61,844 nucleotides of DNA from Bradyrhizobium neotropicale. GTDB lineage: Bacteria; Pseudomonadota; Alphaproteobacteria; Rhizobiales; Xanthobacteraceae. Positions 43,912 to 53,804 of this stretch are shown here, piece by piece. The DNA lies in the NCBI RefSeq assembly GCF_001641695.1, contig NZ_LSEF01000037.1, forward strand, positions 128,965-190,808, given 5' to 3'. Numbering within the stretch: position 1 is the stretch's first letter; the number at the start of each line of letters is the position of its first letter. Under the pieces are notes generated by a model, which worked only from the letters and a program-made list of their open reading frames with translations, was not told the DNA's origin and did no database searches. The translations under genes and the position numbers were made by a program.

Positions 43912-46900
43912 ATGTTAGTTGCGTCCGGCGTTGAACCCACGGATGAGGCCGTCTCGACTCTACCTCACCAAATCATCGGCATCGTTCAGACAGCGATGGG
44001 TCATGCCACGTTGACGCGTGATAGCGGCGCGGCGGTGCAAGTCAGCGTTGGCGACCCTGTCTGCCATGGCGACATAATCGAGACCGCGACGGACGGGCAG
44101 ATCGGAATTCTGCTTGTCGACGGCACCGTCTTCAACGTCGCCAGCGGGGCTCGCATCGAGCTGAGCGAGTACGTCTACGATCCCGACGGCACCGTGCGGT
44201 CGATCGTGCTTGCGGTCACCAGAGGAAGCTTTTCCTTCGCAGCCGGCCGACTTGAAGACGGCGGAACCCTGACGGTCGACACGCCCATGGGAAGCATTCG
44301 CGGCCGCTCCTATTCAAGCGGATTCGGAATCTTGACCCTTGCCGCATTGACTTTCTCGATGATGCCGGACGCAAACGCCGCGGACCCGGACGCCACATTC
44401 CTGGATGACGACAAGATCAACTACAAGGACATGCAGCACGGCGTCTTCGAGCTCATTACCAAGGAAGCCATACCTCGACACATCATCGTTGAAGATCCCG
44501 CCGAGACCGTCGTCCTGAACAGGATCGGTTCGTCGGTCAGCGTGAGCCAGGTCACCAATAGCGCCGCTCGAATGGAGGAGTTGCAGGCGGCTCAACAGGA
44601 CGTGCTCGCCAATCTAACGCATGGTGCGACAGGATCAGGTACACCACCGTCCGTCGGTACGTTTCCCGTGGAGCCGATCAACTTCACTCCGGAAGATTCG
44701 CCCGCGCCGCCGAACGTGCTTCCGCCCCTGCCGACATTCGTCATCCCGATCAACGAAGTCATAATCGTACGCGCGCCGCCGTCGCTGGCTGTGCCGGTCG
44801 GGCCAATCGAAATCGACACGAGCACTTTCGACAAGTTCACAGCGACAAGCGGCACTTTCGCGGCCAGCAGTCCCAACAGCGATGCCGTGCTGACGTTCGG
44901 CCTCAGCGGAGGAACGGCCGGCAATACGGTCCTGAACGGCGAGACATTCAATCTTTCGCAGACGGGCCCCTTCGGCACCCTTTTCTTGAACAGCACGTCC
45001 GGCGCCTACACTTTCGTTCCGAACAACGATGCGATCAATGCCCTGCAGTCGCCGACGACCACAGGCTTTGTCGTCACCGTCTCGGACGGCTCGCTCTCGG
45101 TGAGCCAGACCTTCACGATCGACATCAACGGCGTCAACGACGCGGCCATCATCTCAGGCAACGCCGGTGGCACGGTGGCGGAGGCAGGCGGTGTCGCCAA
45201 CGTGATGCCGGGCACGCCAACGGCAACCGGCACGCTCACTGACACGGACGTCGACAACCCGCCCAACACCTTCACGACGGTCAGCTCCCCGACCAAGAGC
45301 ACGGGCGGCTACGGCAGCTTCACGATGACCGCAGCCGGGCTGTGGGCCTACACCGTCGATAATACCAATCATGCGGTCCAGGCCCTCAATGTCGGCGATA
45401 CCCTGACCGACAGCTTTACCGTGACCAGCATCGACGGCACACCGCAAGTCATAACGATCACCATCCATGGCAGCAACGATGCCGCCGTCGTCTCCGGCGA
45501 CACGGCCGGTTCAGTCATCGAAGCGAGCTGCGCATCGCCCGGTAAGCCGGTCGCGACGGGCACGCTTACAGACGTCGATGTCGACAATCCCTCCAACACG
45601 TTCGTGGCGATCGGTTCGCCGACGGCAAGCTCGGGCGGCTACGGCTGCTTTACGATCACGGCGGACGGCGCGTGGACCTATGCACTCAACAATGCCAACA
45701 GCAAGGTGCAGGCGCTCAACAATGGCGACACGCTGACCGACAGCTTCACGGTTACCACGATCGACGGCACCCCGCAGGTGGTGACGATCACGATCAACGG
45801 CAGCAACGATCCGGCCGTCATCTCCGGATGCAAGACCGGCGCGGTGATCGAGGCCGGATGCGTCGACAATCAGATGCCTGGCCGGCCAACTGCAACCGGC
45901 TTGCTTACCGACACCGATCCCGACAATCCACCCAACACCTTCACCGCCGTGAGTTCTCCAAAGCCGAGCGCGGGCGGCTTCGGGACCTTTACGATGACGG
46001 CGACAGGCGTGTGGACCTACACGCTCGACAACAACAACAGCACGGTGCAGGCTCTCAACGTCTGCGATACGCTGACCGATCGGTTCACAGTGACGACCAT
46101 CGACGGCACGCCGCAGGTGGTGACGATCACTATCCATGGCACCAATGACGCGGCCGTCATCTTTGGTGACACGACAGGCTCGGTGCTCGAAGCCGGCGGC
46201 ATCTCATGCGGCAAGCCGGTCGCGACCGGCACGCTCGGCGACACCGACGTCGACAATCCGTCCAACACCTTCACCGCGGTGCCCTGCCCCACGGCAAGCG
46301 ACTGCGGCTACGGTACCTTCACGATGACGGCGGCCGGCGTATGGACCTATACGCTCGACAACAACAACTGCGTGGTCGACGCGCTCGATGTCGGCGATAC
46401 GCTCAAAGATCACTTCACTGTCACGACCATCGATGGCACCAGGCAGGAGATCACGATCACCATCCATGGCGCCGGCGATGGCGATCCCAACGATTTCGAC
46501 AATCTGGCAGTAGGGCACACCGTCGTATCGGATCCCCCGTCCGTCCACGGAACTCCCGGTGATGACCACACCGCTGGCGGCAGCAATACCGCTCAGATCA
46601 TCTATGGCGGCGCCGGCGAGGACACCCTCAACGGCTCCGGCGTGAATGACACGATCTTCGGCGGATCGAGCAACGATACGACGAAAGGCAATAACGGGGA
46701 CGACGTCATCTACGGCGGCTCGGGACGAGACAATATCGACGGCAGTAACGGCAACGACACCATCATCGGCGGGCTCGGGGCGGACAAGCTCACGGGCGGC
46801 AACGGCAATGATGTTTTCGTTTATCTCGCGGCTGCGGATTCCCGAGCGGGCCGGTTCGACACCATCACTGATTTCGCATCGGGATCCGACAAGATCGATC

Positions 46901-48018
46901 TGACGGCCATCGGTGCGCTCGGATTCGTGATCCTGGCATTGAACTCGGCAGGCACGCCTGTGCCGGCGCACACCATCGCCTGGCTTTACGACAGCTCGGC
47001 CAACGAGACGGTCGTGTTTGTCAATCCAACGGATCACTCCCTTCATATCGGCGATTCCAGCCTGGTCGAGATTCATCTACAGGGCGTCGCGACCATCGAA
47101 TCGTCCGATTTCATCGTGGACTCGGCCGCGGCACCGGCCGCCGCGGTCAGCGACGCCATTGACCCGACTGCAACGACACAAAGCGGCGCGGCCATCGTTA
47201 CGGTCAGCACATCCGACGCCTCCTCCGGCACGACGGACAGTAGCGGCTCCCGCTCGGTCGACGGAAGCTCAGTTCCCCAAACAACCGACGTGAGCCATCA
47301 CTCCGCCGTCGATCAGAGCCGGACCGCGTCGAACGACAATTCCTTCTCTTCCAGCGCGGACGGCACTGCGGCGCAGCCCACTTTCTCGGAACAGGTCAGC
47401 ATTTCGCCGTCGACGGACTCCAGATTTGTCTTCGACCGGACCGAGACCGCCGACAGCGCACATTCGAAGGGGAGTGGTCCAACAGCCGGCACAGGGACCG
47501 AAAGTCATTCGATAGTGGATGTCACTCTCGGCACGCAAAATGCCGTCCAGCTTGCGGCCGATCAACACGTCAACAATGGCAACGCCATCGAAGCTACCGA
47601 CCAAGCAAGCGCTGCCGATACGGACAGCGCGGTCGAATCCAGCCCCCTGAAATGGTTCGAGAATGACGACGGAGATCGTTGGATCTATCGTCAAGCGAAC
47701 GAACACGGCCATGCCCGCGCGGAGTGGCTCGACGTGCCCGATGCGCAATGGCTGTCCAAGGCTCATGGCGCGTTCGGCTCGGACGAAAACGCGCGTGAAC
47801 CCGGCCATTCCTTCAAGTTCTTGAATCCGGGTCACGAGACATCGAGCATCACGCTTGTGAGCGATCTCCCCTCACCGCGCGATGAGCACGGACGCGCGGC
47901 AGAAGCCAAGGGGCATGCCGACGCGGCGCCAACGACCGAGGACTTCCAGCCGGACAATGGCGCTCACCACGGACACGGCTTGGTCGCCCCTCATATGCAA
48001 CACGATCTCATCGTGTGA
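43912..48018 (+). CDS. Giant FecR-VCBS-RTX protein, probable type I-secreted adhesin
   Basis: 1368 residues. Order: FecR-like domain (about 20-140: IGIVQTAMGHATLTRDSGAA, DGTVFNVASGARIELSEYVY, GGTLTVDTPMGSIRGRS), a short hydrophobic segment (about 140-155), a Pro-rich linker, an Ig-like unit (about 320-408), four VCBS repeats of 110-113 residues (409-854), then RTX nonapeptides (about 880-985: GGAGEDTLNG, YGGSGRDNIDG, GGNGNDVFVY), the module RFDTITDFASGSDKIDLTAIG and a Ser/Thr/Asp-rich tail. RTX and VCBS point to calcium-folded secretion by a type I system, which is not encoded here. No N-terminal signal peptide is seen. VCBS repeats 2-4 carry nine cysteines, rare in such proteins. It is divergent from a FecR/TPR operon. 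Confidence 0.9.
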   Translation: MLVASGVEPTDEAVSTLPHQIIGIVQTAMGHATLTRDSGAAVQVSVGDPVCHGDIIETATDGQIGILLVDGTVFNVASGARIELSEYVYDPDGTVRSIVLAVTRGSFSFAAGRLEDGGTLTVDTPMGSIRGRSYSSGFGILTLAALTFSMMPDANAADPDATFLDDDKINYKDMQHGVFELITKEAIPRHIIVEDPAETVVLNRIGSSVSVSQVTNSAARMEELQAAQQDVLANLTHGATGSGTPPSVGTFPVEPINFTPEDSPAPPNVLPPLPTFVIPINEVIIVRAPPSLAVPVGPIEIDTSTFDKFTATSGTFAASSPNSDAVLTFGLSGGTAGNTVLNGETFNLSQTGPFGTLFLNSTSGAYTFVPNNDAINALQSPTTTGFVVTVSDGSLSVSQTFTIDINGVNDAAIISGNAGGTVAEAGGVANVMPGTPTATGTLTDTDVDNPPNTFTTVSSPTKSTGGYGSFTMTAAGLWAYTVDNTNHAVQALNVGDTLTDSFTVTSIDGTPQVITITIHGSNDAAVVSGDTAGSVIEASCASPGKPVATGTLTDVDVDNPSNTFVAIGSPTASSGGYGCFTITADGAWTYALNNANSKVQALNNGDTLTDSFTVTTIDGTPQVVTITINGSNDPAVISGCKTGAVIEAGCVDNQMPGRPTATGLLTDTDPDNPPNTFTAVSSPKPSAGGFGTFTMTATGVWTYTLDNNNSTVQALNVCDTLTDRFTVTTIDGTPQVVTITIHGTNDAAVIFGDTTGSVLEAGGISCGKPVATGTLGDTDVDNPSNTFTAVPCPTASDCGYGTFTMTAAGVWTYTLDNNNCVVDALDVGDTLKDHFTVTTIDGTRQEITITIHGAGDGDPNDFDNLAVGHTVVSDPPSVHGTPGDDHTAGGSNTAQIIYGGAGEDTLNGSGVNDTIFGGSSNDTTKGNNGDDVIYGGSGRDNIDGSNGNDTIIGGLGADKLTGGNGNDVFVYLAAADSRAGRFDTITDFASGSDKIDLTAIGALGFVILALNSAGTPVPAHTIAWLYDSSANETVVFVNPTDHSLHIGDSSLVEIHLQGVATIESSDFIVDSAAAPAAAVSDAIDPTATTQSGAAIVTVSTSDASSGTTDSSGSRSVDGSSVPQTTDVSHHSAVDQSRTASNDNSFSSSADGTAAQPTFSEQVSISPSTDSRFVFDRTETADSAHSKGSGPTAGTGTESHSIVDVTLGTQNAVQLAADQHVNNGNAIEATDQASAADTDSAVESSPLKWFENDDGDRWIYRQANEHGHARAEWLDVPDAQWLSKAHGAFGSDENAREPGHSFKFLNPGHETSSITLVSDLPSPRDEHGRAAEAKGHADAAPTTEDFQPDNGAHHGHGLVAPHMQHDLIV
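45136..46473 (+). repeat. Four tandem VCBS-encoding repeats (330/339 bp)
   Basis: Units begin at 45136, 45475, 45805 and 46144 and end at about 46473, alternating 339 and 330 bp. Each encodes NDxAxxxG...TATGTLTDTDVDN...GxWTYTLDN...TIDGTPQVxTITIHG. The similarity is also visible in the DNA, so recombination between units could change copy number. Confidence 0.88.
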
Positions 48019-48099
48019 CATTGGCCTGCCCAAGCTGCCGGGGCACGACGAATTTGTGGAACGGCCGGTTGCTCAAGACGCTCCGGATTCGCGGCATGC

Positions 48100-49038
48100 C
48101 TACCGCCGGCCCGGCGGCGTTGCCATGGCAGCGGCCGGCTCGAGCGGCATCAGATGACGCGGGACGATGATCGACTGGCCGGGGGTGAGCGGCGCGTTCT
48201 CCGGCAGCGAGTTGCTCTGCGCGATCGACCATAGCGGCACGCGATTGGCTGCGGCGATGCTCTCCATCGTGTCGCCGGCCCGCACGGGCACGCGCACGCC
48301 GGAATCCCAGAGCTCGACGGGCGTGTTCGCGGGCACGACATAGCGCAGCGGCACTGCATCGACCTGGGTCTGCGGCGGGATGCGCGGCAGCTGCGTCACC
48401 ATGTCGATGATCTGGCGATGGATGTCGTCCGACTTCTCGATGTTGATGTGCGTGACGCGCGAGTTTTCCTTGAGGTCGAAGCTCGCATAATGACCGCGGT
48501 AGCCGGGCTCGGCTACGACGTCGCCGCCACCGAGCACGCTGTCAGACATGAAGATGTTGATGAAGCGCTCGACATTGAGCGGCACGTTGCCGGTCGCGTG
48601 CGCAGGGTCGATGATGATAACGAGGCTGACCGGGATGTTCTCCTTGGCCGCCATCTCGGAGATGATGATCGAGCACAGCCCGCCCATGGAATGGCCGATC
48701 ATCACGATCGGGGCCGGGCTCTCCTTGTAGCTGGAGATGACGCGGTTGCCGACCAGCCGGCAGAGGGTGAATTCGTAGACGTCGGCCGAGAAGCCGGCCT
48801 TGGTCAGTTTCTCGCTGAGCCGGTCCATGCCGGTCGAGAAGATCGGGCCCATGGCGCCGCGGAACAGGTAGATCTTCGGCGGTGGCAGCTGCACCTGGGG
48901 AGGCGATGGCGGAGCTGTCGGCACGGCCGTCGCAATCGCAGTCGGCTTCGGCTTGGCCGGCGAAGCCACGGCCGCGCCGGCATTCAAGGCGAGCAGCACA
49001 ACCGCCGCCAGCACAACCATTCGCCTTGGATCAAGCAT
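48100..49038 (-). CDS. Secreted alpha/beta hydrolase with LysM-like C-terminus
   Basis: A 312-residue exported protein: signal or anchor segment (MVVLAAVVLLALNAGAAVAS), a Pro-rich linker, then a lipase-type alpha/beta fold with the nucleophile elbow MIGHSMGGLCSI and IIIDPAHATG. The C-terminal 45 residues (VRAGDTMESIAAANRVPLWS, LTPGQSIIVPRHL) form a LysM-like peptidoglycan-binding module. It would act in the periplasm, perhaps on a lipid or cell-wall ester. It is related to the gene at 51895-52611. GGGGA precedes the ATG at 49038; the frame stays open 25 codons upstream. Confidence 0.85.
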   Translation of the reverse strand: MLDPRRMVVLAAVVLLALNAGAAVASPAKPKPTAIATAVPTAPPSPPQVQLPPPKIYLFRGAMGPIFSTGMDRLSEKLTKAGFSADVYEFTLCRLVGNRVISSYKESPAPIVMIGHSMGGLCSIIISEMAAKENIPVSLVIIIDPAHATGNVPLNVERFINIFMSDSVLGGGDVVAEPGYRGHYASFDLKENSRVTHINIEKSDDIHRQIIDMVTQLPRIPPQTQVDAVPLRYVVPANTPVELWDSGVRVPVRAGDTMESIAAANRVPLWSIAQSNSLPENAPLTPGQSIIVPRHLMPLEPAAAMATPPGRR

Positions 49039-49116
49039 AAGTCCCCACCACAGGAGGCAACGGGCCGCCCTCGCGGGGCTTAGTGACCGCCGATTTGGCG
49101 GTTTTTGGGGCACGGA

Positions 49117-49416
49117 TCAGCCGGCTGCGACCATCTCCTTGACCCTGGCCCAGGTCGTGGCTTTCAGAGATGCGCGATTTTCGGCGCGCGCGAGCCGGTT
49201 AACGAGGTTGGCGCGCCCTGCGGTAAGTGCTGGCCATTCGGGCGTCTGGGCAAAGAAATCACAATGCGGTGCGGCCATGAGATCGGCAAGGCTCACGCTG
49301 TCCCCGCCGAACCAATCGGCATTCCCGAGCAGCCGCGCCAGTTCGCCGAACACGACCTGCGCGCGGGGCATTGCCTCGTACACCGCGGCCTCGTCGGTCG
49401 GCTGGCCGAACAGCAT
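49117..49416 (-). pseudogene. Glutathione S-transferase fragment (C-terminal half)
   Basis: About 99 codons matching the C-terminal helical domain of a glutathione S-transferase (VVFGELARLLGNADWFGGDS, VSLADLMAAPHCDFFAQTPE, and the closing TTWARVKEMVAAG). The N-terminal thioredoxin-fold domain with the glutathione site, about 100 residues, is absent. Immediately upstream (49417-49425) the sequence changes to the middle of an unrelated flavin enzyme on the other strand. The remaining frame is intact, with no internal stop, so the loss is probably recent. It is not expected to be a working transferase. Confidence 0.8.
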
Positions 49417-50006
49417 CGGCCGCCGGCGCCAATGGTTACCTGATCGACCAATTCCTCCAGGACGGCTCGAACAAGCGCACCGATATCTATGGCGGCTCGA
49501 TCGAGAACCGCACGCGCTTCCTGCTGGAAGTGACCGAGGCCGTCACCTCGGTCTGGGGTGGCGAGCGCGTCGGCGTCCGGCTCGGTCCGAGCGGCACCTT
49601 CGGCTCGATGTCAGACAGCAACCCGGATGCATTGTTCGGCCATGCGGCCGCACGGCTCAACCGCTTTGGTCTGGCCTATCTGCATCTGATCGAACCGCGG
49701 ATCGACGGCTCGAAGCTACGCGCCGATGGTCTGCCGCCGGTCGCGGCGCATCAATTGCGTCGCGTCTTCAAGGGACCGATCATCGCCGCCGGTGGCTTCG
49801 AGCGCGACAGCGCGGAAGCGATCGTCGAGAGCGGTGATGCCGACCTCGTCGCCTTCGGCCGACACTTTGCGGCAAACCCCGATCTGGTCGAGCGGCTGCG
49901 CCGCAACTTGACGCTCAGCCCGCACGATCGCGACACCTTCTATGGCGGCGACGAGCGGGGCTACACCGACTATCCCTGCCACGATGATCTCGCCCAGGTC
50001 GCGTAA
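49417..50006 (+). pseudogene. Old yellow enzyme (NADH:flavin oxidoreductase) fragment, C-terminal half
   Basis: About 195 codons matching the C-terminal half of an OYE-family alkene reductase: GANGYLIDQFLQDGSNKRTD (which follows the active-site His pair in whole enzymes), YGGSIENRTRFLLEV, VGVRLGPSGTFGSM, PIIAAGGFERDSAEA, DLVAFGRHFAANPDLVERL and the end motif FYGGDERGYTDYP. The first roughly 175 residues, including the FMN-contacting strands, are missing. The fragment starts exactly where the GST fragment stops, on the opposite strand. No promoter or start codon is evident. This is best read as the second half of a deletion joining two divergent genes. Confidence 0.82.
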
Positions 50007-50062
50007 CCTTAAGGACGAGACCCGGGTCACGGCCCGGGTCTCTCACCGGTTGCCTTAGGCCG

Positions 50063-50680
50063 TCACAGCCTGCTCTTGAGCCTGTTGCGATGCGCGGCCT
50101 GCTTGGCGCGGTTGCCGCAGAGCGCCATGCTGCACCATCGCCGCGCGCGCCGGCGGGTGTGGTCGGCGAACATCATCGTGCAGTGATGGCCTTCGCACGC
50201 CTTCACGTTCGAAAAATCCTCCTCGCACACGAACTTCGCCAGCGCCTCGCCGACCGGCAGCAGCAAAGATTCGGCGGACCGCCAGCGCCGCGTCATCCGT
50301 AGCGCGAGGCCGCCATCGCCGTGTCGCGGTTCGATCCGGCTGAACGCTTCGTCGCGCTCCAGGAGGCTGTTGAGCGGACCGAGCTCCTGTAGCGCCTCTG
50401 CGCCGAGCGGACGGCCCGCATGCTTGCGCACGAACGTCCTGAACCACTCGCGCAAGGCGCGGGCCTGATCGGCGACCTTGTCCAATTCGCCCGGCATCGC
50501 GCCAGCCTTCAGCTCGTCCAGCTCATCCGCCGGCACCAGCCTGGCCTGGGCCAGCCAGTCGACCAGTCCATCGCCGTCGTCGATCCAGTCGACGGGCGTA
50601 TCGACCGGCGTCGCGATCGAATTCAGGAAATCGAGGCCGAGCGAGTCGGCAACGAACAGGGCGGGCGGTCTGTTTGGCAT
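50063..50680 (-). CDS. CGNR zinc-finger/ABATE-domain regulator
   Basis: About 205 residues. The N-terminal ABATE domain (ALFVADSLGLDFLNSIATPV, DWIDDGDGLVDWLAQARLV) is a putative stress-sensing unit. The C-terminal CGNR zinc finger holds CEGHHCTMMFADHTRRRARR followed by WCSMALCGNRAKQAAHRNR, with cysteines and histidines for one zinc. Proteins of this family are predicted transcription factors. GGGGAG lies 6 nt before the ATG at 50680. It is divergent from an alpha/beta hydrolase gene (291 bp between starts), which is its likely target. Confidence 0.9.
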   Translation of the reverse strand: MPNRPPALFVADSLGLDFLNSIATPVDTPVDWIDDGDGLVDWLAQARLVPADELDELKAGAMPGELDKVADQARALREWFRTFVRKHAGRPLGAEALQELGPLNSLLERDEAFSRIEPRHGDGGLALRMTRRWRSAESLLLPVGEALAKFVCEEDFSNVKACEGHHCTMMFADHTRRRARRWCSMALCGNRAKQAAHRNRLKSRL

Positions 50681-50971
50681 GTGCGGCTCCCCAGCCGGAG
50701 GAAACATCACGGAAATAACCTGTAAAATGCCACTTGACAAGTTACCACGCCTAAACATAACCCGCTTCAAGCTATTATACAGGTTACCAGGCAGGAGGCG
50801 AAAATGGCCAAAGCAGGTGTGACCGTGGTCCGACCCTGGGCGGATCGGTCGAGCTAGGCGCGTGTCATCACGGCGCTCGGGGCTGAGGCATCAGGACCCA
50901 GGCGGCACCGTTTCCGCTGACGTCTCTGGCCGACGATGTCGCCTGATCAGATTTCCAAAACAGAGGATGTC

Positions 50972-51832
50972 ATGACCACCACCAGATATCGCACAGCCGA
51001 CGTCGACGGCTTCAAGGTGTTCTATCGCGAAGCCGGGCCCAAAGGTGCGCCAAAGCTTCTGCTGCTGCATGGCTTTCCCAGCGCCGGCCACATGTTCCGC
51101 GACCTGATCCCGCCGCTCGCCGACAAGTATCACATCGTCGCGCCCGATCTTCCCGGCTTCGGCCAGTCCGACATGCCGCCGCGCGAGACCTTCCATTACA
51201 CCTTCGACAACATCGCGCATGTGATCGAGCGCTTCACCGAAATCATCGGCTTCGATCGCTTCGCGGTCTACGTGTTCGACTACGGCGCGCCGACCGGCTT
51301 TCGGCTTGCGCTCAGCCATCCCGAGCGGATCACGGCCATTATTTCGCAGAACGGCAACGCCTATGAGGACGGCCTCAGCGACGGCTGGACTCCGATCAAG
51401 GCCTATTGGCAGGATCCCTCGCCGGCCAACCGCGAGGCGCTGCGCGCCTTTCTCACGCCGGAGACGACGCGCTGGCAATACACCCACGGCGTACCTGATG
51501 CGACCATGGTGTCGCCGGACGGCCAGAACCTCGACAATTTCTACCTGGCGCGCCCAGGCTCGGACGACGTGCAGCTCGATCTGTTCGGCGACTACAAGAG
51601 CAACGTCGCGCTCTATCCGTCATTCCAGAGCTATTTCCGCACGCACAAGCCCCCGTTCCTGGCGGTCTGGGGCAGGAACGATCCGTTCTTCATCCCGCCG
51701 GGCGCCGAAGCATTCAAGCGCGACAATCCGAATGCCGTGGTCCAGTTCTTCGACACCGGCCATTTCGCGCTGGAAACGCATGCGCGCGAGATCGCGAGCA
51801 GCATTCGCGACTTCCTGGGCCGGCTGCGATGA
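50972..51832 (+). CDS. Alpha/beta hydrolase, epoxide hydrolase or haloalkane dehalogenase-like
   Basis: A 286-residue soluble enzyme. Oxyanion motif LLLLHGFPSAGHMFRDLIPP, then APDLPGFGQSDMP, the aspartate nucleophile in VYVFDYGAPTGFRLAL, VWGRNDPFFIPPGAE with the acid and the histidine in FFDTGHFALETHAREIAS. A nucleophile of Asp in D-x-G-x-x-x-G context indicates the epoxide hydrolase/haloalkane dehalogenase branch. GAGGA lies before the ATG at 50972; an ATG at 50936 is also in frame. It is divergent from the CGNR regulator, which may control it. Confidence 0.9.
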   Translation: MTTTRYRTADVDGFKVFYREAGPKGAPKLLLLHGFPSAGHMFRDLIPPLADKYHIVAPDLPGFGQSDMPPRETFHYTFDNIAHVIERFTEIIGFDRFAVYVFDYGAPTGFRLALSHPERITAIISQNGNAYEDGLSDGWTPIKAYWQDPSPANREALRAFLTPETTRWQYTHGVPDATMVSPDGQNLDNFYLARPGSDDVQLDLFGDYKSNVALYPSFQSYFRTHKPPFLAVWGRNDPFFIPPGAEAFKRDNPNAVVQFFDTGHFALETHAREIASSIRDFLGRLR

Positions 51833-51894
51833 AAACAATGCCGCCGTCGACCTGGATGTCGACGGCGGCAGAAACGTGGTCTCCGGCTGAAGGC

Positions 51895-52611
51895 TCAGTT
51901 CCGCGCCGGCGCCGTTGCCGCAGCGGAGCGCGCAGGTCGCGGCGCGCCGGGTTCAGCAACCGGTGCGGCCGGACCGCGCGAGCGAGCGATCGCGGCGTCG
52001 ATCTCGGCGATCACGCGGCGCTGGATCGCTTCGTTCTTGTCGATGGTGATGTGGCCGACGCCGGTGCCGCGCACGTCGACATTGTCGAGCTTGCCGCGGA
52101 GACCGTTCGCGGCGCGCACCGGCTCGCCAGGGCCGTCGCCGATATAGATGTTGATGTAGCGCTCGGCGCCGGTCGACAGCCTGGTCTTGAACACGGAGTC
52201 GAGGCCGATCGCGAGCTTCACGGGGACGCCGAGCTGGTTGAGCTTGGCGATCATGTCCGGCAGCGCGGTCGCGCCCGAGGAATGCCCGACCAGGATGATG
52301 GTCTTGATCCGGCCGGACCTGTAGGCGGTCGCCGCCTCATCGGCGAGCGAGGACCAGGACACGAAATTGGCGACCGTCACGGGGATGCCCTGCTGCTCGA
52401 GCCGGGCGCCGATCGTGTCGAGGCCCAGCGAGAAGATATTGAGTACCCCGCGCAGCAGGTAGACATGGGTCGTGGCGGCCGCCGAGGACGGCGCAGCCTT
52501 GGCGGTGGTCGGGCTCATGGCAACAGCTGACAGCAGGAGCAGGCACATCGCCCACATACGGATGGCGGACAACTGGCTGGCGCCGGCTGCGTGACGGCCG
52601 TTCGGTCTCAT
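51895..52611 (-). CDS. Secreted alpha/beta-fold lipase-like protein
   Basis: A 238-residue exported protein (signal segment MWAMCLLLLSAVAMSPTTAKA). HVYLLRGVLNIFSLGLDTIG matches IYLFRGAMGPIFSTGMDRLS of the hydrolase at 48100-49038, and the nucleophile elbow is ILVGHSSGATALPDM. ERYINIYIGDG also matches ERFINIFMSDS in the other gene, so the two are paralogues; this one lacks the LysM-like end and closes with an Ala/Pro-rich tail. Probably periplasmic, substrate unknown. The start at 52611 is selected because it gives a normal signal peptide; the frame is open 53 codons upstream. Confidence 0.8.
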   Translation of the reverse strand: MRPNGRHAAGASQLSAIRMWAMCLLLLSAVAMSPTTAKAAPSSAAATTHVYLLRGVLNIFSLGLDTIGARLEQQGIPVTVANFVSWSSLADEAATAYRSGRIKTIILVGHSSGATALPDMIAKLNQLGVPVKLAIGLDSVFKTRLSTGAERYINIYIGDGPGEPVRAANGLRGKLDNVDVRGTGVGHITIDKNEAIQRRVIAEIDAAIARSRGPAAPVAEPGAPRPARSAAATAPARN

Positions 52612-52880
52612 CGATCTGTTTCCCTGGGGACATAGGCTTCGCGATTTGGCCGGAATCGTAGCCACGGCCCGCTCGCAGACGCAACAAAGAGCCGCGTGAG
52701 TGACAATCTTAGCCGCAGCCCGTGACTGTTGCGCAACAGTTGCCCAGCCAAGGGCCTGTCTTGAGGCCATTTTTCTCCGGGGAATTGCGGCCGGGCAAGT
52801 GCATTCCTATTTCAGGGCTCCGCTGACCTGCCCTCGCCGGGTGGGGGTTCCAGCCTCCCTTCCCCAGCCGTCCGGCCATC

Positions 52881-53800
<920 letters not shown>

Positions 53801-53804
<4 letters not shown>

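Noticed and set aside
45136..46473. The regular 330/339-bp repeats as a possible CRISPR or satellite
   Set aside because: They are VCBS protein repeats within one reading frame, with no short repeats and unique spacers.
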